NCBI GenBank assembly: GCA_011799875.1
Contig: CM022298.1
Coordinates: 494,615,180-494,679,179, forward strand
Direction: 5' to 3'
Source: Thinopyrum elongatum
Taxonomy: Eukaryota > Streptophyta > Magnoliopsida > Poales > Poaceae
DNA length: 64,000 bases
Shown piece by piece: positions 22,838 to 35,369 of this stretch. A model generated the notes under the pieces. The model had not been told where the DNA came from. It ran no database searches and saw nothing but the letters and a program-made list of their open reading frames with translations. A program made the position numbers and the translations under genes. Each line of letters starts with the position of its first letter. Position 1 is the stretch's first letter.

Positions 22838-23277
22838 CACAATGTGGAAAGGCTAAACTTGGGCCTATTGACTAGATTCCATCCATTTACCAAAAAGAAT
22901 TTTTGGCAGTTGTCATGGTTGTTACTAAATGGAGGTCCTATTTACATAGAGGACCATTCGCAATTAAAACTTATCACAAGAGCCTATGCAATTTGGAAGA
23001 TCAACAACTTATATATGAATTACAAAAGAGATCTATGACTAAGCTCATTGGACTTCGGTACAAGTTTCAATATAGAAAGGGAGAGGATAATAAATTGGCT
23101 GATGCACTGTCCAGGATTGGGAATTATTTTGAAAATACAACTATTCCTCGATGTCAACCAGTATGGATGCAAGAAATTTTAAATTCCTACTAGGTTGATT
23201 CCAGACCCAACATCTGCTAGCTCAATTGGCTTTTGTCAGCCCTGATTTCGATAGCTTTGCCCTAGTGAATGACATAA
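22838..23277 (+). pseudogene. gypsy A RT end and RNase H
   Basis: The best frame reads FLAVVM-like, then TKWRSYLHRG, FAIKTYHKSLCNLEDQQLIY, KFQYRKGEDNKLADALSRIG and PVWMQEILNSY. These are the gypsy RNase H signatures, including the DALSR end. The usual TDHKSL has become TYHKSL, which loses an acidic catalytic residue. The start of the domain is in another frame. It is interrupted at 23278 by a Harbinger element (target TAA at 23275-23277). Confidence 0.88.
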
Positions 23278-25736
23278 GGGCATCCCCATCGCTGACCCGC
23301 AAACCTCCCGCAACCGTCCGGACTGCGCTGTCCGGACCGCAGAAGGCATCCAATGAGGGCATGTATTGGTCCGTGGCGCTGTCCGAACGCGATTTCTCCC
23401 GCAAACCGGAGACAAACGTGGGGGAGGGGGCTTTGCGGGAGTCCAGAAACGAGATACTTTGCTATCTACCCCCTGGCCCACCCAAAAGGAAGGCGGAGCC
23501 CGCACCTTTGTAGCATCACACACTGTTTCCGTGCCAAAATCCCCCACTTCTCTTCTTCCATTTCCCGCCGCTCTCCTCTCACTTCCCACTCTTTTCTCCC
23601 ACCCTCTTTTCCTTTTGTCGCCGACGCATGGAGCCATCGAAGAACCTGTCAGAGATGGAACCGGTGGAGGTGTCGGAGGATCCGAGCATCACGCTCGACG
23701 GAAGATGAGCTTTGCGACGCGGTAAACTCACCGCATCAAAGCAAAGGCTGCAAAGGAGAAGCTCAAGAAGCGGTTGGCCGCCGGTGGTCCTGGTGGTGGC
23801 GATGGGCGTGGAGGTCGTGGCGGATGAGGCGGTCGCCGCGGCCGTGGCGGACGCTGCCAGACGGGCGCGCCCACAGTAGAGACGGCACCGTGGACGGAGC
23901 CTTACAAGCCTTCGTACTACTATGTCGTCAAGCAGCTCGGAACCCCAGACGGTACAGCGCCTTACATCATCGACGTTAATGCGGCGCCGCTATTCTCCGA
24001 GTATTCTTTGCCATAGCTCGTCCAGGCGAGCCGGTGGGTGCCCGCACGCTGTTCGCTGTAATGCCTAGAGCGGGGAAGCCAGCGTACGTTGCGGACAGGG
24101 AGATGCTCGACATCATCCACGACGGAGGCGAGGGAGGGGGGCTATGAGGACGGGCAGGTGGAAGACTCGGATCCCACCCAGTCCAGCAACTACCAGCAGC
24201 AGTCCTACACCCAGACGGCCACACAATAGTCGTACACCCAGACTGGTGATGGCACACAACAACAACAGCATTGGGCCGCCGGAGAGCGGCATACTGATGG
24301 GGAGGAGAAGGAGGAGGGCGACGACGACGACGATGATCTGGATGATACAGCCGGCGATCTGAAGAAGAAGGGTAGAGGAGAAAGCTTCAACATGCGGGAG
24401 AATGAGCTGATGTGCGATGCATGGTTAGCCACTAGCCTCGATCATGTCCATGGGACGGAGCAAAAGGGCACAACCTTTTGGAGGAACATTCACATATGGT
24501 TCCATGAGCACAAGCATTTCGCGCCCTACTCCGACGCGGTCATCCGCAATCGTGAATGGAAGTCCCTCAACCATCGATGGCACACCATCCAAGAGGCTGT
24601 GTCCAAGTATTGCGGGCACTTGAAGCATCTCATTGCACAGTGGCCTAGCGGTGCACAAATCACCGAGCAAGTAAGTTGATCACTAGACAGGTATGCTTTA
24701 GTTTTCTTGATCACTAGCCGTACATGTATTGTTTTGTTGCTCACTAGACGGATATGTGTTGTCAACATTGTTTCATTTTGTAGCCTACTCGTGCTTGTGT
24801 GGTGTACAAGAAGTTGGAGAAGAAGTCCTTCACCGTCATGCATTGTTGGTTGAAGTTGAATGGGCAACCGAAGTGGAACCTTTTCATTGCCCATACCGCT
24901 GCCCAAGCCAACGAGGAAGAAACCGGTGACCCTACCGACCCAACCCAAGAACCGCCGAAGAAGGTTAGAAGAAATATGCGGTGGAAGAAGTGGAAGGAGT
25001 AGAGGGCGAAGCGAGAAGGTGCGTCAGCCAAGCTGACGGAGAGGTTCGAGGACATCTTGGAGAAGAAGGAGGAAGCATGCGCGAGGCGCTCAGAGATGAA
25101 GGAGGAGAAGAAGGCAGAGAGGTTCAAACTGTTGACGGACGCGGCGGACAAGAAGCTCGAGCTCGAAGAGAGGAGGACCATGATCAAAGAAAGGAAGGTC
25201 GTGCTCAAGGAAAAGAGGGTGAAGATCCCCGCCAATGCGGAGGACGCCAAGATTTTGACCTTGAATGTCGACTCTTTGGATGTCGACGCAAGAATGATCA
25301 TGGAATCCGTCCACTTCCAGATGTTGCAGTGGTAGAAAGTGCGTGGGTGGTGGCTGACTATGAGGAAGCAACGGAGGCGGACGCGGACGCGGAGGAGGAG
25401 GCTGCCTACGTGGAGGCGACGACACCTCCTTGATCGGGGAGCAACTGGCTGGTATTGCCGGTCCAGCAAGGCAGAAATTTATGGACTGTCGGACTGATGT
25501 TCTTCTGGATTCGGGCATGTAGAAACTAAGCATATTTGCCTCTTTTTGGTTATGACCGGGCTTGCAATCCGGCGTGCTATGTGGATCGGATCAGTGTACA
25601 TTTGAATTTGAATTTACTGGCAGACATATAAGACAAGGGTTGGATGGCGTCCTCCCACATCCGTGTCTGCGGACTAGTCCCCCCTGTCCGCGGACAGATG
25701 CGAGAGGAAAATTGTGGGTTGCCATTGGAGATTCCC
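23278..25736. mobile_element. PIF/Harbinger DNA transposon with clear TIRs and TAA duplication
   Basis: The left end GGGCATCCCCATCGCTGACC and the reverse complement of the right end GGGAATCTCCAATGGCAACC match at about 14 of 20 bases. TAA flanks both (23275-23277 and 25737-25739). The ends also resemble those of the 11577-17264 element. It carries one gene, the Myb/SANT-type ORF1, on the plus strand. The second gene expected of an autonomous Harbinger, a DDE transposase, is not visible in its 2459 bp. Confidence 0.88.
23628..25335 (+). pseudogene. Harbinger ORF1, Myb/SANT-like plus NAM-associated C-terminal domain
   Basis: The coding core runs from an acidic run (GDDDDDDLDD, near 24320) into a Myb/SANT-like block (24392-24670: NELMCDAWLATSLDHVHGTE, FWRNIHIWFHEHK, NREWKSLNHRWHTIQ). 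An intron (24671-24783, GT-AG) follows, then exon 2 with NAM-associated features and a long Lys/Glu-rich coiled coil (KKLELEERR) ending FQMLQW at 25335. In this family ORF1 binds transposon DNA and works with the DDE transposase. Defects: TAG at 25000-25002 inside exon 2, and frame breaks between the ATG at 23628 and 24320. The same domain pair also occurs in domesticated plant proteins, but the TIR context makes this a transposon gene. Confidence 0.82.
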
Positions 25737-26377
25737 TAACGCTTGTTGCTTCAAATGTAGGAAACAATTGGGCCCTCAAGGGCAGGGGTTTGCACCATGA
25801 AGCAAGTGTTCCTCTCATTCGAAAACCAACGTATCAATCCGTGGAGTCCTTGATAATGAGTCAATGGTGAGCACCTGCACACAACTAAGAAATTTTCTGT
25901 TGGTCCTCAACTCAGTCTACTGAGGTTATCGATCCCACTAGCTCTGCTAGTTACAAGACTTATAACATCGAGTGTTTGGAATTGGATTGTAGAACAAAAG
26001 GTAAAAAATTGTTTAGATTGTAAAGAGCCAAAAATAAACTGTTCGAGGTTATGATTGTGAAGAATAATGGACTAGGATCCATAATTTCACTAGTGACGTC
26101 TCTCCATTAACATAGCATAGGTGTGATGAACAAATTACAATTGCATATCAATTAAATTGCAGTGTTTATAATTTATCTTACATTTTTCTGCAGGGGATAA
26201 TTGATCATACATGTCATGATTGCATATAGTACTTTTTTGACACTTCATGTAGACATTACTACCTTGTATCTGTAGCTAATATTCCACCCGAGATCGCTAT
26301 CCAACACGCATCTATAAGTATTAAGTTCTAAAATAGAGCATTGCATTAAGCAAAATGACATAATGTAGATAGTATAT

Positions 26378-27964
26378 TGCTACTTCTTGAGCTTGCGTTG
26401 GATTTTCCCTTGAAGAGGAAAGGGTGATGCAGCAAAGTAGAGATAAGTATTTCCCTCAGTTAGAGAACCAAGGTATCAATCCAGTAGGAGGCACAAGCAA
26501 GTCTCCAATCTATGCACCTACACAAACAATCAAACACTTGCACCCAACGTGATAAAGGGGTTGTCAATCCCTTCACGGTCAATTGCAATGGTGAGATCTG
26601 ATAGAGATAGATATAAAAGATTACTAAAACATAAAATAAAATAAAAGTAAATAAATTGCAGCAAGATATTTTTGGTATTTTTGGTTTATAGATCTGAAAA
26701 TACATGATGGAAAATAGACTCGGGGGCCATAGGTTTCACTAGAGGCTTCTCTCTTGAAGGAAAATAATACGGTGGGTGAACAAATTACTGTCGAGCAATT
26801 GATAGAAAAGCGCAAAGTTATGACGATATCCAAGGCAATGATTATGCATATAGGCATCACGTCCGTGTCAAGTAGGCCAAAACGATTCTGCACTACTACT
26901 ATTACTCCACACATCGACCGCTATCCAGCATGCAGCTAGAGTATTAAGTTCATAAGAACGGAGTAACGCCTTAAGTAAGATGACATGATGTAGAGGGATA
27001 AACTCAAGCAATATGATGAAAACCCCATCTTTTTATCCTTGATGGCAACAATACAAATACGTGCCTCGCTACCCCTACTGTCACTGGGTGATGACACCGC
27101 AAGATTGAACCCAAAACTAAGCACCTCTCCCATTGCAAGAAATACCAATCTAGTTGGCCAAACCAAACCGATAATTCGAGGAGAAATACAAAGATATAAA
27201 ATCATGCATATAAGAATTCAGAGAAGATTCAAATAATATTCATAGATAATCTGATCATAAATCCACAATTCATCAGATCTCGACAAACACACCGCAAAAG
27301 AATATTACATCGGATAGAACTCCAAGAACATCGAGGAGAACATGGTATTGAAGATCATAGAGAGAGAAGAAGCCATCTAGCTACTAGCCATGGACCCGTA
27401 GGTTTGAGGTAAACTACTCACGCTTCATAGGAAGGGCAATAGGGTTGATGTAGATGCCCTCTGTGATCGAATCCCCCTCCGGCAGATCGCCAGAAAAGGC
27501 CCCAAGATGGGATCTCACGGGAACAGAGGCTTGCGGCGGTGGAAAAGTATTTTTGTGGACGCTTCTGATGGTTTGGGAATATTTGGGAATTTATAGGCCG
27601 AAGATTAGGGTTAGCTAGGGGAGCTCCGAGGGACCGACAAGGCAGGGGGGCGCGCCCCCTGGGGCGCGCCCTGCACCCTTGCCGTCGCCTCGGGACTCCT
27701 TTTCCTTTGTCTCCAAGTCCTACGTGTGTCTTCTGGTCCAAGAAAAATCATTGTAAAGTTTTATTCTGTTTGGACTCCGTTTGATATTCCTTTTCTGCGA
27801 AACTCAAAAACAAGAAAAAAACAAAAATTGGCACTGGGCTCTGGGTTAATAGGTTAGTCATAAAAACTAATATAAAATAGCATATTAATGCATATAAAAC
27901 ATCCAAAACAGATAATATAATAGCATGGAACAATAAAAAATTATAGATATGTTGGAGACGTATG
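26378..27964 (-). repeat. 3' LTR of gypsy C
   Basis: About 1587 bp. The plus strand starts TGCTACTTCTTGAGCTTGCG and ends GTTGGAGACGTATGA, where the last bases of the canonical GTATCA have changed. It includes GGGGCGCGCCC-type sequence near 27650-27670, typical of the U3 of this group. Compared with the other LTR it shows many substitutions and small indels, so C is not a very recent insertion. Confidence 0.88.
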
Positions 27965-30812
27965 AAGCATCCCCAAGCTTAATTCCTGCTCGTCCTCGAG
28001 TAGGTAAATGATAAAAACATAATTTTTGATGTGGAATGCTACCTAAAATATTTATCCATGTATTTTTCTTTATTGTGGCATGAATATTCAGATCCATAAG
28101 ATTCAAAACAAAAGTTTAATATTGACATAAAAACAATAATACTTCAAGCATACTAACAAAGCAATCATGTCTTCTCAAAATAACATGGCCAAAGAAAGTT
28201 ATCCCTACAAAATCATATAGTCTGACTATGCTCCATCTTCATCACACAAAGTATTAAATCATGCACAACCCCGATGACAAGCCAAGCAATTGTTTCATAA
28301 TTTTGATGTTCTCAAACTTTTTCAACTTTCACGCAATACATGAGCGTGAGCCATGGATATAGCACTATAGGTGGAATAGAATATGGTGGTTGTGGAGAAG
28401 ACAAAAAAGAAGGAGACAGTCTCACATCAACTAGGCATATCAACGGGCTATGGAGATGCCCATCAATAGATATCAATGTGAGCGAGTAGGGATTGCCATG
28501 CAACGGATACACTAGAGCTATAAGTGTATGAAAGCTCAAAAGAAACTAAGTGGGTGTGCATCCAACTCGCTTGCTCACGAAGACCTAGGGCAATTTGAGG
28601 AAGCCCATCATTGGAATATACAAGCCAAGTTCTATAATGAAAATTTCCCACTAGTATATGAAAGTGACAATATAGGAGACTCTCTATGAAGATCATGGTG
28701 CTACTTTGAAGCACAAGTGTGGAAAAGGGATAGTAACATTGTCCCTTCTCTCTTTTCTCTCTTTTTTTATTTTTTTTATTTTTTTGTGGGCTTCTTTGGC
28801 CTCTTTTATTTTTATTTGGGTTTCTTTGGCCTGTTTTATTTTTCATAAAGTCCAGAGACTCATCCCAACTTGTGAGGGAATCATAGCTTCCATCATCCTT
28901 TCCTCACATGGGACAATGCTCTAATAATGATGATCATCACATTTTTATTTACTTACAACTCAAGAATTACAACTCGATACTTAGAACAAAATATGACTCT
29001 ATATGAATGCCTCCGGCGGTGTGCCGGGATGTGCAATGATCTAGCGTAGCAAATGACATCAAAAAACGGACAAGCCATAAAAACATCATGCTAGCTATCT
29101 TACGATCATGCAAAGCAATATGACAATGATGGTGTGTGTCATAATAAAACAGAACGGTGGAAGTGGCATGGCAATATATCTTGGAATGGCTATGGAAATG
29201 CCATAATAGGTAGGTATGGTGGCTGTTTTGAGGAAGGTATATGGTGGGTTTAATGCACCGGCGAGAATTGCGCGGTACTAGAGAGGCTAGCAAAGGTGGA
29301 AGGGTGAGAGTGCGTATAATCCATGGACTCAACATTAGTCATAAAGAACTCACATACTTATTGCAAAAGTGTATTAGCTATCAAAACAAAGCACTACACT
29401 CATGCTCCTAGGGGGATAGATTGGTAGGAAAAGACCATCTCTCGTCCCCGACTGCCACTCATAAGGAAGACAATCAATAAATAAATCATGCCCCGACTTC
29501 ATCACATAACGGTTCACCATACGTGCATGCTACGGGAATCAAAAACTTTAACACAAGTATTTCTATCAATCCATAATTACTTACTAGCATGTATCTAATA
29601 TCACCATCTTTATATCTCAAAATAATATGCAAGGAATCAAACTTCTCATAGTATTCAATGCACTTAATATGAATTTTTTTATTATATCCCTCTTGGATGC
29701 CCATCATATTAGGACTAAATTCATAAACTAAGCAAATTACCATGCTGTTTAGAGACTCTCAAAATAATATAAGTGAAGCAAGAGAGTTCAACAATTTCTC
29801 TAAAATAAAACCACCACCGTGCTCTAAAAAGATATTAGTGAAGTACTAGAGCATATTGCCTAGCTCAAAAGATATAAGTGAAGCAGATAGAGTATTCTAA
29901 TAAATTCACAATTTAAGCGTGTCCCTCTCAAAAGGTGTGTACAGCAAGGATGATTGTGGCAAACTAAAAATCAAAGAATCATATCATACAAGACACTCCA
30001 AGCAAAACACATATCATGTGGTGAATAAAAATATAGCCTCAAGTAAATTTACCGATGGATTGAAGACGAAAGAGGGGATGCCTTCCGGGGCATCCCCAAG
30101 CTTAGGCTCTTGGTTTTCCTTGAATATTACCTTGGGGTGCCTTGGGCATCGCCAAGCTTAGGCTCTTGCCACTCCTTATTCCATAGTTCATCAAATCTTT
30201 ACCCAAAACTTGAAAACTTCACAACACAAAACTCAATAGAAAACTCATGAGATCCGTTAGTATAAGAAAATAAATCACCACTTTGGTACTGTTGTGAACT
30301 CATTCTTTAATTATATTGGTGTAATATCTACTGTATTCCAACTTCTCCATGGTTCATACCCCCCGATACTACCCATAGATTCATCAAAATAAGCAAACAA
30401 CACATAAAAAACAGAATCTGTCAAAAACAGAATAGTCTGTAGTAATCTATAAACTTCGAATACTTATGTAACTCCAAAAATTCTGAAAAATTAGGAAAAC
30501 AGAGGAAATTTGTATATCAATCTTTTTTAAGAAAATCAGGATTTTATCACGCTTCTGTGATTTTAAACAATTTTTTCAATGAGCGCGAAAGTTTCTGTTT
30601 TCAGCAAGATCAAATCAACGATATACCAAAGTATCCCAAAGGCTTTACTTGGCTCAAACACTAATTAAAACACCAAAACACAATTACTACAGAGGTAATA
30701 ATGTGTATTTTATTCAAGAATATAAGCAAAACAAAAAACATAAAAATAAAATTGGGTTGCCTCCCAACAAGCGCTATTGTTTAACGCCCCTAGCTGGCAT
30801 AATGCAATAGAT
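27965..30812 (-). other. non-coding 3' internal region of gypsy C
   Basis: About 2.8 kb without a domain-bearing frame. It contains AGCATCCCCAAGCTTA-type blocks at 27965 and two more near 30090 and 30150, which are the polypurine tract and copies of it. A homologous stretch in opposite orientation lies at the window's right edge (63496-64000). Confidence 0.75.
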
Positions 30813-31526
30813 CTAGATATTGTCATCTTTGGTATGCAATCCATAAGTAGCCTTCATAATATATTCATATGGTAACTTAATTTTATTTCTTGGAAAGTTT
30901 TCCATGACCTTCCTTAACGGAAATTGAAATATAATGTTTCCTTCTTTCATATCAATAATTGCGCCAATCGTTCTAAGGAAAGGTCTACCAAGAATAATAG
31001 GGCATGTAGGATTACAATCTATATCAAGAACAATGAAACCTATGGGCACATAATTCCTATTTGCAACAATAATAACATCATTAATCCTTCCCATAGGTTT
31101 TTAATAGTGGAATCCGCTAGATGCAAATTTAAAGTGCAATCATCAAATTCACGGAAACCTAGCACGTCACATAAAGTTTTCGGAATCGTGGAAACGCTAG
31201 CACCCAAATACACACAAAGCATGACACTCATAATATTTAATTTTAATCTTAATAGTAGGTTCCCACTCATCATAAAGCTTTCTAGGGATAGAAACTTCCA
31301 ACTCAAGTTTTTCTTCAAAAGATTTCATCATAGCATCAACGATATGTTTAGTAAAAACTTTATTTTGATTATAAGCGTGAGGAGAATTCAACATGGATTG
31401 CAATAAGGAAATACAATATATCAAAGAACAATTGTCATAATTAAAGTCCTTGAAATCCAAGAGAGTGGGTTCATTACTACTTAAAGTTTTGACCTGCAAT
31501 CCCACTTTTATCAATTTTTGCATCAA
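30813..31526 (-). pseudogene. gypsy C protease remnant, frameshifted
   Basis: Three frames together give the aspartic-protease region. PRKLYDEWEP and SFEEKLELEVSIP-type sequence comes first. Next is the active-site area reading LGASVSTIP, where DLGAS is expected. Last is ILGRPFLRTIGAIIDMKEGN, the conserved C-terminal half of retropepsins. At least two frameshifts separate these parts and the frame also leaves gag near 31490, so it is dead. Confidence 0.8.
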
Positions 31527-32895
31527 GATCTATAAACTTCGAATCATTGGGACGCCTTCTAGCTAAAGTTGACTCATCTCCAGTCGCATCTTTATCAATA
31601 TTTATATTAGAAAACAAAGATTCAATATGAGTCACATCAATCACTTTAAGATCTTCATCATTATTTCCACGAGAAATTGAAGAACACGCTTTTACAAGCC
31701 AATCTCGCTTAGCACGCATCCTAGCGGTTCTTTCTTTACATTCATCAATAGAAATTCTCATAGCTTTTAGAGACTCATTAATATCATGCTTGGGTGGAAT
31801 AGATCTAATTTTCAAAGAATCAATCTCAAGCGAAATTCTATCAACGTTCCTAGCCAAATCATCAATCTTGAGCAATTTTTCTTCATCCATAGCATTGAAA
31901 ACTTTTTGGGAACTAATAAATTCTTTAATATTGTTCTCAAGATCAGAGGGCATATTATTATAATTTCCATAAGAATTGTTGTAGGAATGACCATAATTAT
32001 TATAGGAATTACTAGGAAACGGCCTAGGGTTGAAATTACCTCTATACGCGTTATTACCAAAATTGTTCCTACCAACAAAATTCACATCCATAGATTCATT
32101 ATTATTTCCAATCAAAGAAGACAAAGGCATATCATTAGGATCAATAGGAGCACTCTTATTAGCAAACAATTTCATTAATTCATCCATCTTTCCACTCAAA
32201 GTATTTATTTCTTCAAATGCATGCACTTTTTTACTAGTGGAAGATCTTTCGGTATGCCATTGAGAGTAATTTGCCATAATATTATCTAGGATTTTAGTAG
32301 CTTCTCCTAATGTGATTTCCATAAAAGTACCACCCACGGCGGAATCCAAACGATTTCTTGATGCAAAATTCAATCCCGCATATTTTTTTTGTATAATCAT
32401 CCATAAACTCAAACCATGCGTAGGGCAATTTCTTATCATTAATTTCACCCTCTCCCAAGATTGTGCAACATGCTCATGATCAAGTTGCTTAAAATTCATT
32501 ACATCGTACCTAAGGGAGATGATCTTAGCGGGCGGAAAGTACTTGCAAATAAAAGCATCTATACACTTATTCCATGAATCAATACTATTTTTAGGCAAAG
32601 ATGAAAACCAAGTTTTAGCACGATCTCGTAGTGAGAACGGAAATAGCTTCAATTTAACAATATCATTATCCACATCTTTCTTCTTTTGCATATCACACAA
32701 TTCAACGAAAGTATTTAGATGGGATGCGGCATCTTCACTAGGAAGGCCGAAAAATTGTTCTTTCATAACAAGATTCAACAAAGCGACATTAATTTCATAA
32801 GATTCCGCACTAGTGGCGGGAGCAATTGGAGTACTAATAAAATCATTATTATTAGTGTTGGAAAAGTCACACAACTTGCTATTCTCTTGAGTCAT
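31477..32895 (-). CDS. gag of non-autonomous gypsy C (intact frame, 472 codons)
   Basis: A single open frame from ATG at 32895. The N-terminal half carries the retrotransposon gag core (FFGLPSEDAASHLNTFVELC, KLKLFPFSLRDRAKTWFSSL, CKYFPPAKI). The middle is Asn/Gly/Tyr-rich (about residues 270-320: NFGNNAYRGNFNPRPF, SYNNYGHSYNNSYGNYNN). The C-terminal part is charged and coiled-coil-like. No CCHC knuckle is seen, and in this group nucleic-acid binding may rest on the Asn/Gly-rich stretch. In the intact family gag continues into protease; here a shift near 31490 ends it early. Gag would form the particle that packages element RNA. Confidence 0.85.
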   Translation of the reverse strand: MTQENSKLCDFSNTNNNDFISTPIAPATSAESYEINVALLNLVMKEQFFGLPSEDAASHLNTFVELCDMQKKKDVDNDIVKLKLFPFSLRDRAKTWFSSLPKNSIDSWNKCIDAFICKYFPPAKIISLRYDVMNFKQLDHEHVAQSWERVKLMIRNCPTHGLSLWMIIQKKYAGLNFASRNRLDSAVGGTFMEITLGEATKILDNIMANYSQWHTERSSTSKKVHAFEEINTLSGKMDELMKLFANKSAPIDPNDMPLSSLIGNNNESMDVNFVGRNNFGNNAYRGNFNPRPFPSNSYNNYGHSYNNSYGNYNNMPSDLENNIKEFISSQKVFNAMDEEKLLKIDDLARNVDRISLEIDSLKIRSIPPKHDINESLKAMRISIDECKERTARMRAKRDWLVKACSSISRGNNDEDLKVIDVTHIESLFSNINIDKDATGDESTLARRRPNDSKFIDLDAKIDKSGIAGQNFK

Positions 32896-33134
32896 TGTGA
32901 CAAAGCAAGCAATCTAGCACACGAGTAAACAAAAAGTAAACAAAACGACGAACGAAAGAAGGGCGAATAAAAAGGCAAATCTTTTTGTGTTTTTCTGAAA
33001 ATCGTTTTAGAAGTGGGGGAGAGGAAAATGAGAGGCAAATGGCAAATAATGTAATGCAAGAGATGAGAGTTTATGATGGGTACTTTGTAGGCTTGATGTA
33101 GAACCTCCCCGGCAACGGCGCCAGGAATTCTTCC

Positions 33135-34707
33135 CGCTACTTCTTGAGCTTGCATTGGTTTTTCCCTTGAAGAGGAAAGGGTGATGCAGCAAAGTAGAGA
33201 TAAGTATTTCCCACAGTTAAGAACCAAGGTATCAATTCAGTAGGAGGAACACACAAGTCTCCAATAATTGCACCTACACAAACAAACAAATACTTGCACC
33301 CAACGAGATAAAGGGGTTGTCAATCCCTTCACGGTTACTTGCAAGGACGAGATCTGATAGTGATAGGTATAAAAGATAAGTAAAAAGTGCTAAATAAAAT
33401 AAAAGTAAATAAATTGCAGCAAGGTATTTTTGTGTTTTTGGTTTTATAGATCTGAAAATAATAGGATAAAAGATAGGCCCGGGGGCCATAGTTTTCACTA
33501 GAGGCTTCTCTCTTGAAAGAAAGCATACGGTGAGTAAACAAATTACTGTTGAGCAATTGATAGAAAAGCGCTAAGTTATGACGATATCTAAGGCAATGAT
33601 CATGTATATAGGCATCACGTCCGTGACAAGTAGACCGACTCCTGCCTGCATCTACTACTATTACTCCACACATTGACCGCTATCCAGCATGCATCTAGTG
33701 TATTAAGTTAACAAGAACAGAGTAACGCCTTAAGAAAGATGACATGATATAGAGGGATAGATCCAATCAATTTGAACAAACCCCATCTTTTTATCCTTAG
33801 TGGCAATAATACAAATACGTGTCATGTCCCTTTCTGTCACTGGGATTGAGCACCACAAGATTGAACCCACTACAAAGCACCTCTCCCATTGCAAGAAAAA
33901 TCAATCTAGTTGGCCAAACCAAATCAATAGATCGGAGAGAAATACAGAGCTATATAAACCATGCATGAAAGAGTTCAGAGAAGACTCAAATAATATTCAT
34001 AAATAATCTGATCATAAATCCACAATTCATCGGATCTCAACAAACGCACCGCCAAAGAAGATTACATCGAATAGATATCCAAGAACATCGAGGAGAACAT
34101 TGTATTGAAGATCAAAGAGAGAGAAGAAGCCATCTAGCTACTAGCTATGGACCCGTAGGTGTGTGGTAAACTACTCACACATCATCAGAAGGGCAACAAG
34201 GTTGATTTCGAAGTGCTCCATGGTCGAATCCCCCTCAGGCAGAGTACCGGAAAAGGTCCCTAGATGGGATCTCACGAAGACAGAAACTTGCGGCAGCGGA
34301 AAAGTATTTTTGGTGTGCCCTATGGTCTACGGGGAATATGTAGGTATTTATAGAAGAAGAATTAGGGCTACAGGAGTCACAGGGGGCCCACAAGCTTGCA
34401 GGACGCGCCCCCTAGGGCGCACCCTGTGAGCTTATCGTTGACTCGTGGCTCTTCTAGCCTCCTCCCGAAGCTTCCAGAGTGTCTTATGGTCCAAGAAAAA
34501 TCGTCAAAACGTTTTGTTCCGTTTGGTATTGATTTTCTGTGAAGACAAAAACAAGGAAAAAAACAACAACTGGCACTGGACACTAGGTTAATAGGTTAGT
34601 CTCCAAAAATGATATAAAATAGCATAATAATGCATATAAAACATCCAAGGTTGATAATATAATAGCATGGAACAATAAAAAATTATAGATACGTTGGAGA
34701 CGTATCA
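33135..34707 (-). repeat. 5' LTR of gypsy C
   Basis: About 1573 bp. The plus strand starts CGCTACTTCTTGAGCTTGCA (the first T changed to C) and ends GTTGGAGACGTATCA. The primer-site-like sequence (reverse complement of CCTCCCCGGCAACGGCGCCA, about 33104-33123) lies just left of it, separated by about 11 bases. The GGCGCGCCC-like U3 stretch is near 34400-34430. Confidence 0.9.
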
Positions 34708-35369
34708 CACGAGAAACACATCGAGAATTCCATTAGATGGATCGCAATCATGTATGGAGGCTCATGTGATTTTTTAATTGAGAATCAAGGTAGAGAGGGT
34801 GCCATCTAGCTTTTGTCATGGACCCATATTCCAAGATAGACCACTCACACGTGGACATGGTGGCAGCGAGGTTGATTAAGATAGCTCCGACGATGATTTC
34901 CGTTCTGACAGAGTACCGAAAACAGTCTCTAGATTGGACCGCCTTGAAACGCATGGTGGCGGAGGCGAAAAAAATCCCTTGATATTTTTTCTATTTTTTT
35001 GGGACGATATAAAGGCGAAAAAAGAAAGAGGAGGTTGAGAGGCAAGCTAGGGGCTCCATGTGGCCCCACCTCGTGGCCCAGGACCAGGCTGCATGGCCCC
35101 ACTAAATGGAGGCATGGGGGGCTCTGGCCGCCTCTGATGCTCTTGTCTTCGTCATGATGTGAAACTTCACCCCATATTTATTTTAGTTTTTGGTCCCCGA
35201 AATGGTATTCCGCAGAGTCCAATAACATGCAAAAACAACAACAGCTAGCACTGGGCACTCGATTAATAGGTCAGTCGATAAATCGATATAAAATTATACC
35301 AAAGTGATGCAATAATGATATAAAAGTAACATGAACATAGCAAAAATTATAGATACAGTTGAGACATAT

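Larger units (their letters stand above)
26378..34707 (-). mobile_element. non-autonomous Ty3/gypsy element C, two LTRs with gag and protease only
   Basis: On the minus strand: 5' LTR (34707-33135), a primer-site-like TGGCGCCGTTGCCGGGGAGG just inside it, gag (32895-31477), protease remnant (31526-30813), about 2.8 kb of non-coding DNA, a polypurine-like AAGCTTGGGGATGC, and 3' LTR (27964-26378). No RT, RNase H or integrase is present, so it would rely on a relative. LTR starts (TGATACGTCTCCAACGTATC on the minus strand) place it in the abundant Triticeae Sabrina/Fatima-like gypsy group; the exact family name is uncertain. Flanking bases (TATAT and CACGA) do not form a target duplication. Confidence 0.88.
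25744..35369 (-). repeat. gypsy LTR D (solo LTR or fragment), split by element C
   Basis: The right piece (34708-35369) ends GTTGAGACATATCA, the reverse of a TGATATGTCTCAAC start, and follows the LTR plan of element C (CCATCTAGC, ATGGACCCATA, CACTCACAC). The left piece (25744-26377) corresponds to the other end (TATCAATCCGTGGAG, GCTATCCAACACGCATC, AAATGACATAATGTAGAT). The pieces are collinear, but roughly 350 bp present in C's LTR are missing between them. D and C are related and of the same orientation, but D is far more diverged. No gag or pol accompanies D, so a solo LTR is likely. Confidence 0.65.
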
